Assembly: GCF_007859075.1 (NCBI RefSeq)
Contig: NZ_VOAK01000020.1
Coordinates: 248,001-312,000 of the forward strand
Direction: 5' to 3'
Length of the DNA stretch: 64,000 bases
Source of the DNA: Gemmobacter aquaticus
GTDB taxonomy: Bacteria; Pseudomonadota; Alphaproteobacteria; Rhodobacterales; Rhodobacteraceae
The position numbers and the translations under genes were made by a program. Positions 9,244-15,761 of the stretch are shown here, one piece after another. Position 1 is the stretch's first letter. Every line of letters begins with the position of its first letter. The notes under the pieces were generated by a model, which searched no databases, had not been told where the DNA came from, and saw only the letters and a program-made list of their open reading frames with translations.

Positions 9244-10775
9244 ACGCAAATGCTGGCGCGGAGCTTCTGCGCATCGATGGAGTGACCAAGGCCTATCCGG
9301 GTGTCATCGCCAATAGCGACGTATCCTTTTCGATCCGCGAGGGCGAAGTGCACGCGTTGCTTGGCGAAAACGGCGCAGGCAAGTCGACCTTGGTCAAGAT
9401 GATCTACGGGCTGATCAAGCCTGACTCGGGCCATATGGTCTGGCGTGGCGAGGCTTATGCCCCGGCAAAACCCAGCATGGCGCGAACGGCCGGTGTCGCC
9501 ATGGTTTTCCAGCATTTTAGCCTGTTCGAGGCGCTGGATGTGGCCGAGAACGTCGCACTCGGGATGGAAAACCCGCCGCCCATGCGCGAACTCGCGGCGC
9601 GTATTCGGGCGGTGTCCGAGGAATACGGGCTGCCCCTTGATCCGGGCCGTATGGTGGGCGACCTTTCGGCGGGCGAGCGTCAGCGCGTAGAAATCATCCG
9701 TTGTCTGCTGCAGTCGCCAAAACTACTTATCATGGATGAGCCGACCAGCGTTCTGACCCCGCAAGAGGTGGAGATCCTGTTCGAAACCCTTCGCAAGCTG
9801 AAGGCCGAAGGCACATCGATCCTCTACATCTCGCACAAGCTGGAAGAGATCCGCAGCCTGTGTGACGAGGCAACGATCCTGCGGCGTGGCAAGGTGGTTG
9901 CGACCTGCACGCCGCGCGAAAAAACCGCGCGAGAATTGGCGGAAATGATGGTCGGGGCCACGCTGACCCCGCCCGAACGCCGGGCTGGCGAGAAGGGCGA
10001 GGTGGCGCTTGGCGTCTCTGACCTGTCGCTGGCCTCGCCGATCCCCTTCGGCACCAGTCTCAAGGGCATCAGCTTCGCTGTCTCGAAGGGCGAGGTTCTT
10101 GGGATTGCCGGGGTGGCTGGCAACGGGCAGGACGAGCTTTTGCTGGCGCTTTCGGGCGAGATTACAACCGAGCCTGACCGTATCCGCATCCATTCCCATC
10201 CGGTTGGCGATCTGGGCCCGGTTGAGCGGCGCAAGGCCGGTCTTGTGGCTGCGCCGGAAGAACGGCTGGGGCACGCGGCGGCGCCGAACATGTCGCTCAC
10301 GGAGAATGCGTTGCTGTCAGGTGCGGTGCGCAAGGGGTTGACCCGGAATGGCTTTATCGACTGGGCAGGGACCGAAAGCTTCGCCCGCGCCATCATCGAG
10401 GGTTTCGACGTGCGCACGCCCGGTACACATGTTGCGGCCCGCGCATTGTCCGGAGGCAACTTGCAGAAGTTCGTGATCGGTCGCGAGCTGATGCAAGACC
10501 CCGAGGTAATCGTGATCAACCAGCCCACCTGGGGTGTGGACGCAGCCGCGGCAGCGTCAATCCGGCAGGCCATCCTTGACCGCGCGGCCGCAGGCGCAGC
10601 CGTCGTCGTCATCAGCCAGGATCTCGATGAGCTTCTGGAGATTGCCGATACCTTTGCCGCGCTGAACGAGGGGCGGATGACGCGGCCTCGCCCGGTCGAA
10701 GGCCTGAGCATCGAAGAGATCGGGCTGATGATGGGCGGCGCTCACGGGATGGAGGTGGCGCATCATGGTGCATGA
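9240..10775 (+). CDS. ABC transporter ATP-binding protein, nucleoside/BMP type
   Basis: Tandem-domain ATPase of the sugar/nucleoside uptake class (YufO/NupA/RbsA-like), 511 residues. The first NBD has Walker A GENGAGKST (about 42-50), signature LSAGERQR and Walker B MDEPTSVLTP. The second NBD has a degenerate Walker A (GVAGNGQDELL), normal for this class, and signature LSGGNLQKF. The ATG overlaps the xdhC stop; a longer in-frame opening upstream lies inside xdhC and lacks ATPase similarity. With the next three genes it forms a complete importer. Since it is co-transcribed with xanthine dehydrogenase, a purine nucleoside or base substrate is the best inference. Confidence 0.93.
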   Translation: MNANAGAELLRIDGVTKAYPGVIANSDVSFSIREGEVHALLGENGAGKSTLVKMIYGLIKPDSGHMVWRGEAYAPAKPSMARTAGVAMVFQHFSLFEALDVAENVALGMENPPPMRELAARIRAVSEEYGLPLDPGRMVGDLSAGERQRVEIIRCLLQSPKLLIMDEPTSVLTPQEVEILFETLRKLKAEGTSILYISHKLEEIRSLCDEATILRRGKVVATCTPREKTARELAEMMVGATLTPPERRAGEKGEVALGVSDLSLASPIPFGTSLKGISFAVSKGEVLGIAGVAGNGQDELLLALSGEITTEPDRIRIHSHPVGDLGPVERRKAGLVAAPEERLGHAAAPNMSLTENALLSGAVRKGLTRNGFIDWAGTESFARAIIEGFDVRTPGTHVAARALSGGNLQKFVIGRELMQDPEVIVINQPTWGVDAAAAASIRQAILDRAAAGAAVVVISQDLDELLEIADTFAALNEGRMTRPRPVEGLSIEEIGLMMGGAHGMEVAHHGA

Positions 10776-10871
10776 TCACCTCGCACATGTCTGGCGGGCA
10801 CATCGCCTGTCTCTCAAATCGCCTTGCGCACAAGGAAACTTCGCAATGAACACTGCAGGGGGGGCGCACCA

Positions 10872-11954
10872 ATGCTGAGACTTGAGAAACGCCCCACGCC
10901 GTCCGTGTTCTGGAGCCGGGCGACGCCGGTTCTGGCCGTGGCGCTGACCATGATTGCGGGCAGCGTGATGTTTGCCGTACTTGGCAAGAACCCGTTCGAG
11001 GCAATCCGCACCATCTTCTGGGACCCGCTGTTCGGCGAATTCGCCTGGTATCTGCGCGGGCAGCTTCTGGTGAAGGCTGGTCCGCTGGTGTTGATCGCGG
11101 TGGGGCTGAGCCTCGGCTTCCGTGCAGGCATCTGGAACATCGGGGCCGAAGGGCAGTACATCATGGGCGCCGTCATCGGCGCGGCGGTGGGTCTTGCGGT
11201 CTATCCGACCGAAAACAGGCTGATCTTTCCGGTGATGATCGTTGCCGGCGCTCTTGGCGGATGGGCCTGGGCGATGATCCCGGCGATCCTGAAGACGCGC
11301 TTCAACACCAACGAGATCCTCGTTTCGCTGATGCTGGTCTATGTGGCGCAGACCATTCTCGCCATGGCCTCGACCGGCTTCCTGAGGAACCCAGAAGGTG
11401 CAGGCTTTCCGGGCAGCCGCAACTTTTCAAGCTACCCGGCGGCGGCCAACCCCGAACTGATCGCAGGCTCGGGTCTGCACTGGGGTGGTGTTGCGGCGCT
11501 CGCGACGGTGGTTGCCGCCTATGTGCTGTTGCAGCGCCACATCCTTGGCTTCCAGATCAAGCTGGCGGGGCAGGCACCACGCGCGGCGCGTTATGCGGGG
11601 GTAAAGCCCGAGCGGCTGGTTCTCTTCTGCATGGGGGTCGCAGGCGCCTTGGCCGGGATGGCTGGGCTGTTCGAGGTGACGGGTCCGGCCGGGCAGATCT
11701 CGATCGACTTCAACGTGGGATACGGTTTCACCGCGATTATCGTGGCCTTCCTTGGACGCCTGAATCCGATAGGCATCCTGCTGGCCGGACTTCTGATGGC
11801 GCTGACCTACATTGGCGGCGAGATGGCCTCGACCAACCTTGGTCTGCCCTCGGCGGCGATCCAGGCCTTCCAGGGGATGCTTCTGTTCTTCCTGCTGGCC
11901 TGTGACCTTCTCACCAATTTCCGTATCCGTCTGGCCCAAGTGGAGGCGCGCTGA
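10872..11954 (+). CDS. ABC transporter permease, nucleoside/BMP type (first)
   Basis: Inner-membrane permease of the YufP/NupB (BPD_transp_2) family, 360 residues with about 8-10 hydrophobic segments. Family stretches include GIWNIGAEGQYIMGA (about 101-115) and GFTAIIVAFLGRLNPIG near the C-terminus. The start MLRLEKRPTP is preceded by a G-rich ribosome-binding site. A gap of 96 bp separates it from the ATPase gene, the largest gap in the operon. The stop codon overlaps the next start by one base (TGATG). Confidence 0.92.
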   Translation: MLRLEKRPTPSVFWSRATPVLAVALTMIAGSVMFAVLGKNPFEAIRTIFWDPLFGEFAWYLRGQLLVKAGPLVLIAVGLSLGFRAGIWNIGAEGQYIMGAVIGAAVGLAVYPTENRLIFPVMIVAGALGGWAWAMIPAILKTRFNTNEILVSLMLVYVAQTILAMASTGFLRNPEGAGFPGSRNFSSYPAAANPELIAGSGLHWGGVAALATVVAAYVLLQRHILGFQIKLAGQAPRAARYAGVKPERLVLFCMGVAGALAGMAGLFEVTGPAGQISIDFNVGYGFTAIIVAFLGRLNPIGILLAGLLMALTYIGGEMASTNLGLPSAAIQAFQGMLLFFLLACDLLTNFRIRLAQVEAR

Positions 11955-12883
11955 TGTTCGGTAGCATTGATCCGGCCCTGCTGATTTCAGCGCTGATGGT
12001 GGCCTCTGTCCCGATCCTGCTTGCCGCGATCGGCGAGCTGGTGGTCGAGCGGGCTGGCGTTCTGAACCTCGGTGTCGAGGGGATGATGATCATGGGGGCA
12101 ATCTGCGGCTTCATCACCGCAGTCGAAAGCGGAAGCCCCGCCTTGGGCTTTATCGGTGGGGCAGCCGGCGGCGCGATCCTGAGCCTGCTGTTTGCTCTTC
12201 TCACGCAGGTCATGCAGGCCAATCAGGTGGCCTCGGGGCTGGCGCTGACGTTGTTCGGGCTGGGCCTGTCTTCCTTGCTCGGGCAGGGCTACGTCGGGAT
12301 CAAGCCGCCCCTGACCGGCAGCGTCCCCTTTGGGCCGCTCGCTGACATCCCGTTCTTCGGCAAGGTCTTGTTTTCGCACGATCCCTTCGTCTATCTCTCA
12401 GTCGCGATCGTGGCTGCGGTCTGGGCATTTCTCAAGTTCACACGTGGCGGGCTGATCCTGCGTGCGGTGGGCGAAAGCCATGACGCGGCGCATGCGCTAG
12501 GGTACAAGGTGCAACGCATCCGGCTGCTGGCGATCCTGTTCGGTGGGGCGATGGCGGGTCTGGGCGGGGCCTATCTGAGCCTCGTACGGGTGCCGCAATG
12601 GGTGGACGGAATCACCGCAGGCGCGGGTTGGATTGCACTTGCGATCGTGGTCTTCGCCAGCTGGCGGCCGTGGCGCGCGCTTCTTGGCGCCTGGCTTTTC
12701 GGCGGTATCACCCAATTGCAGCTGAACCTGCAAGCAGCGCAGGTGCCGATCCCGGTCGAGTACTTGTCGATGTCGCCCTATCTGATAACCATTCTGGTGC
12801 TGGTGGTCATGTCCTCGGGCCGCGGACGGGCTTCGCTGAACGCACCGGCCTGCCTGGGACAGAATTTCCACGCTGCGCGATAA
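11954..12883 (+). CDS. ABC transporter permease, nucleoside/BMP type (second)
   Basis: Second permease of the importer, YufQ/NupC-like (BPD_transp_2), 309 residues and almost entirely hydrophobic. The characteristic segment ERAGVLNLGVEGMMIMGA lies near residues 32-49. Next come GYKVQRIRLLAILFGGAMAGLGGAYLS (in two parts, about 182-208) and a conserved GITAGAGWIALAIVVFA. The start overlaps the upstream permease stop, so the two permeases are expected in 1:1 ratio as a heterodimer. Confidence 0.92.
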   Translation: MFGSIDPALLISALMVASVPILLAAIGELVVERAGVLNLGVEGMMIMGAICGFITAVESGSPALGFIGGAAGGAILSLLFALLTQVMQANQVASGLALTLFGLGLSSLLGQGYVGIKPPLTGSVPFGPLADIPFFGKVLFSHDPFVYLSVAIVAAVWAFLKFTRGGLILRAVGESHDAAHALGYKVQRIRLLAILFGGAMAGLGGAYLSLVRVPQWVDGITAGAGWIALAIVVFASWRPWRALLGAWLFGGITQLQLNLQAAQVPIPVEYLSMSPYLITILVLVVMSSGRGRASLNAPACLGQNFHAAR

Positions 12884-12934
12884 GGCGCGGCCAATCATCA
12901 ACCGGGGCTGAGTGCCCCTACAGGGAGAATACGA

Positions 12935-14020
12935 ATGAAACGCAGACAGCTTCTGGCCACGGCCGCACTGGGCCTGTCGATGGCCTTTGGCGGCGCCGCA
13001 CTGGCGCAGGACAAGACGAAGGCCTGTTTCGTCTATGTCGGCCCCATCGGTGACGGCGGCTGGACCTTCCAGCACCATCAGGGCGCGCTCGATGTGCAAA
13101 AGACCTTTGGCGACAAGGTCGAGATTGCATGGCAGGAAAATGTACCCGAGGGTGCTGACGCCGAGCGCGTGCTGACCCAGATGGCACTTGGCGGCTGCGA
13201 CATCATCTTCACCACCTCCTTCGGTTACATGGACGCGACCAATGCCGTGGCCAAGAAGTTCCCGAACGTGAAGTTCGAACATGCGACCGGCTTCAAGCGC
13301 GAGGCGCCCAACGTCTCGACCTATAACGCGCGCTTCTATGAAGGCCGTGCCGTTCAGGGCCATATCGCGGGCAAGATGACCAAGTCGAACAAGATCGGCT
13401 ACATCGGCTCGTTCCCGATCCCCGAAGTCGTCATGGGTATTAACTCGTATTACCTGCATGCCAAGAAGGTGAACCCGGATGTCGAGCTGTCGGTCGTCTG
13501 GGCCTTCACCTGGTTCGACCCGGCAAAAGAGGCCGATGCCGCCAAGGCCCTGATCGATCAGGGCGTTGACGTGATTGCAAGCCACACCGATTCGACCGCC
13601 CCGCTGGCCGAGGCCGCCAAGACCGGCGGCAAGGTCATCGGCTTTGGTCAGGCCAGCGACATGGCTGACTACAAGCCCAGCCCGCGCGTGTCGTCGATCA
13701 TCGACAACTGGGGTCCCTATTACGTGAAGCGCGTCGGCGCGCTGCTTGATGGCACCTACGCCCAGGCCGATGCCTGGGAAGGCATCGCGGGTGGCGAAGT
13801 GCTGATCGGTGAAATCACCGACGCGATCCCGGCCGACGTGAAAGCCGAGGCCGAGGCGCTGCGCGATTCGATCGGGGCAGGCACCTATCACCCGTTCACC
13901 GGCCCGATCAACAAGCAGGACGGCAGCCCTTGGCTCGCCGAAGGCGCGACTGCGCCTGATGGCGACCTTCTCGGCATGAACTTCTACGTCGAGGGCATCT
14001 CGGGCGAAATCCCGAAGTAA
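12935..14020 (+). CDS. BMP family substrate-binding protein
   Basis: Periplasmic ligand-binding component (basic membrane protein/PnrA-like fold), 361 residues. An N-terminal signal peptide (MKRRQLLATAALGLSMAFGG, cleaved near ALAQD) has no lipobox Cys at the cleavage site, so the protein is soluble in the periplasm rather than a lipoprotein. The mature part starts TKACFVYVGPIGDGGWTFQHHQG, the typical BMP opening, and contains GCDIIFTTSFGYMD and IGYIGSFPIPEV. It is the last gene of the xdh-transporter operon, followed by a strong terminator. BMP proteins commonly bind purine nucleosides. Riboflavin-binding BMP relatives also exist, but the xdh context favours purines. Confidence 0.94.
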   Translation: MKRRQLLATAALGLSMAFGGAALAQDKTKACFVYVGPIGDGGWTFQHHQGALDVQKTFGDKVEIAWQENVPEGADAERVLTQMALGGCDIIFTTSFGYMDATNAVAKKFPNVKFEHATGFKREAPNVSTYNARFYEGRAVQGHIAGKMTKSNKIGYIGSFPIPEVVMGINSYYLHAKKVNPDVELSVVWAFTWFDPAKEADAAKALIDQGVDVIASHTDSTAPLAEAAKTGGKVIGFGQASDMADYKPSPRVSSIIDNWGPYYVKRVGALLDGTYAQADAWEGIAGGEVLIGEITDAIPADVKAEAEALRDSIGAGTYHPFTGPINKQDGSPWLAEGATAPDGDLLGMNFYVEGISGEIPK

Positions 14021-14039
14021 TCTGACCGGAACGAACCAG

Positions 14040-14068
14040 AAGGCCCGTCCACCCGGCGGGCCTTCATT
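14040..14068 (+). terminator. Rho-independent terminator after the xdh-BMP operon
   Basis: Perfect 8-bp stem AAGGCCCG / CGGGCCTT (14040-14047 and 14057-14064) with a nine-base loop, 20 bp after the stop codon of the binding protein. The following T content is weak (TTCATT). Confidence 0.75.
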
Positions 14069-14076
14069 CACCTCCA

Positions 14077-14106
14077 TTCAATTCATATATGCGAATATGA
14101 ATTGAA
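14077..14106. promoter_or_regulatory. perfect 12-bp palindrome, probable operator
   Basis: TTCAATTCATAT (14077-14088) and ATATGAATTGAA (14095-14106) are exact reverse complements around ATGCGA. The site is 50 bp before the CMD-family start codon and is strikingly AT-rich against the surrounding GC-rich DNA. It also contains ATTC-N8-GAAT. Such a dyad is typical of winged-helix (for example ArsR-type) repressor binding sites. No regulator gene is adjacent, so the protein that binds it is unknown. Confidence 0.6.
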
Positions 14107-14156
14107 ACTCTTGCCGACACGTGCCAGAACAGCCCGGCAAGATCAAGGAGATGAAC

Positions 14157-14495
14157 ATGGCCTACAAGGACAAGATCGTGGACATGCGCAACGAATTGCG
14201 CGTGATGAACAAGCTCATCCCCGATGCGATGGCAGGATTTGGTGCGCTGTCAAAGGCGGCCAAGGACAACGGCCCGCTTGGCATCAAGGAAAAGGAATAT
14301 GTGGCGCTCGGCATCGCGATTTCGCAACGTTGCGAGCCCTGCATCAACTTCCACGTCGAGGCGCTGATGAAGGCGGGCGGCACGCGGGAAGAACTGGGCG
14401 ACGTGCTTTCGATGTCGATCCAGATGGGCGGTGGCCCGGCCGTGATGTATGCAGCCCACGCGCTGGCCTGCTGGGACGAACTCACAGGCGCCTGA
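14157..14495 (+). CDS. carboxymuconolactone decarboxylase/AhpD-like protein
   Basis: Small CMD-family protein of 112 residues. The start MAYKDKIVDMRN is set by AAGGAG six bases upstream; an earlier in-frame ATG at 14121 lacks a site. The AhpD-type redox motif appears as SQRCEPCINFHVEALMKAG (about residues 58-76): a CxxC followed by His, which supports a thiol peroxidase or disulfide role rather than lactone decarboxylation. The C-terminal half has GDVLSMSIQMGGGPAVMYA. It is preceded by the AT-rich palindrome and followed by the lysozyme gene after 118 bp. Expression in response to oxidants or reactive sulfur is plausible, but the sequence does not show it. Confidence 0.88.
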   Translation: MAYKDKIVDMRNELRVMNKLIPDAMAGFGALSKAAKDNGPLGIKEKEYVALGIAISQRCEPCINFHVEALMKAGGTREELGDVLSMSIQMGGGPAVMYAAHALACWDELTGA

Positions 14496-14613
14496 TCGTT
14501 CCGAAGTGGCATTCGCGGTTTCCTGCTGCCGGTGCCCATGTCGCAAGAATGGGCCGTGACAAGTCAGGCGGCATCGGCGACGATGCGTCTGACTGCACGA
14601 GCCTGAGGACAAG

Positions 14614-15417
14614 ATGCGCCTGACCATCCCCGCCCTGATCGCCACCCTGATGCTTTCGGCCTGTGGTGGCGGGGGGGATCGTGTTGACCGGGCCGCCTTT
14701 GTCAGCGTCCCGCCCGGTGAGATCGTGCGCCCGAACTTCTCGGATTCGGACCCCCATCCCGAACTCGTCTCGGTTACACGCAGCCATCCGGTACACGGGA
14801 TTGATGTCGCGCGGTTCCAGACCTCGATTGACTGGAAATCGGCGCGGGCAAGCGGCGTCAACTTCGCATTCATCAAGGCAACCGAGGGCGGCGACCGGGT
14901 GGACGAGATGTTCCGTTCGCACTGGCGCGGCGCCGATGCAGCCGGCGTACGGCGTGGCGCCTATCACTTCTTCTATCACTGCCGGTCCCCCGAAGAGCAG
15001 GCACGCTGGTTCTTCAAGCAGGTTCCGCGGCGTTCCGGTGACCTACCGCCGGTCATTGACATGGAGTGGACGCCGACCAGCCCCACCTGCACCATCCGCC
15101 GTGCCCCCGAAGTGATCCGCGCCGACGCACAGGTGCTGATCCGGATGTTCACGGAACATTACGGCACGGCGCCGATCCTCTATACCACCGTGGACTTTTA
15201 TGAAGACAACCAGATGTACAAGCTGTCTGGCGTGGACTTCTGGCTTCGCTCGGTCGCGGCGCACCCGTCCGACCGCTATCCGGGCCAGCACTGGGCCTTC
15301 TGGCAGTATACCTCGACCGGCCAGATCCCGGGCATCGCGGGCGATGTGGATATCAATGTCTTTGCCGGCAACGAAACGGCCTGGGCTGACTGGCTGTCGC
15401 GCCGCGCCCAGCCTTGA
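14614..15417 (+). CDS. GH25 lysozyme-like lipoprotein
   Basis: Glycoside hydrolase family 25 protein, 267 residues, predicted to cleave peptidoglycan N-acetylmuramic acid linkages. A lipoprotein signal (MRLTIPALIATLMLSAC) places the acylated Cys at residue 17. The GH25 opening HGIDVARFQTSIDW supplies the first catalytic-site Asp (about residue 66). VIDMEW (about 147-152) supplies the DxE catalytic pair, and FAFIKATEG and GAYHFFY are also present. HWAFWQYTS and DVDINVF are the usual C-terminal GH25 motifs. It stands alone between the CMD gene and the long repeat before ileS. It may be a self-cell-wall remodelling enzyme; no immunity gene or holin is next to it. Confidence 0.92.
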   Translation: MRLTIPALIATLMLSACGGGGDRVDRAAFVSVPPGEIVRPNFSDSDPHPELVSVTRSHPVHGIDVARFQTSIDWKSARASGVNFAFIKATEGGDRVDEMFRSHWRGADAAGVRRGAYHFFYHCRSPEEQARWFFKQVPRRSGDLPPVIDMEWTPTSPTCTIRRAPEVIRADAQVLIRMFTEHYGTAPILYTTVDFYEDNQMYKLSGVDFWLRSVAAHPSDRYPGQHWAFWQYTSTGQIPGIAGDVDINVFAGNETAWADWLSRRAQP

Positions 15418-15429
15418 GCGAGGGTAGGG

Positions 15430-15576
15430 GGGCTGTCTGCCCCCCTCGGCGAGAAACTCGCCTCACCCCCCGAGGATATTTCCGAAAGGAAAGCCCGCAC
15501 ACTCGCGCGTTTCCTTTCCCAAATATCCTCGGGGGAAGCGCCGCAGGCGCGCGGGGGCGGACAGCCCCCGTCGACA
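15430..15576. repeat. long nested palindromic repeat, copy A
   Basis: The inner arms start with CCCCCGAGGATATTT (15468-15482) and return as AAATATCCTCGGGGG (15521-15535). They are continued inward by GAAAGGAAA / TTTCCTTTC, giving about 26-base arms with only two central mismatches around a GC-rich loop. Local hairpins flank these (GGCGAGAAACTCGCC on the left, GCGCCGCAGGCGC on the right). Outermost, GGGGGCTGTCTGCCCCC and GGGGGCGGACAGCCCCC are near-perfect complements. The whole can fold as a cruciform-like element. It sits between the lysozyme stop and ileS, and copy B is at 27.5 kb. Confidence 0.85.
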
Positions 15577-15761
15577 GTGCAAATCCGGCGCTGGCGTCTG
15601 GACCCGCACGCGGGCCTTGCGTATAAGGCAGCCATGATGACCAGTCGCGCATTCGTCCATCGAATTAGCGGCCCGGCGCGCTGACGAGCGGCCGGGTTAC
15701 GATCCATTATGCGGCGCAGATACGCCGCCTACTCCCGACATATCCGAAGGACGCCTTTACG
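15577..15761 (+). promoter_or_regulatory. ileS upstream region
   Basis: After the palindromic repeat, 185 bp without a gene lead to ileS. This stretch must hold the ileS promoter. I see no T-box, leader peptide or clear -35/-10 pair. The bases just before the start (ATCCGAAGGACGCCTTTACG) contain a GAAGGA ribosome-binding site 11 bases before ATG. Confidence 0.4.

Noticed and set aside
14614-15417. Phage lysis gene or toxin with immunity partner
   Set aside because: The GH25 protein is a lipoprotein with no holin, tail, or immunity gene nearby, so a phage or effector origin is unsupported.
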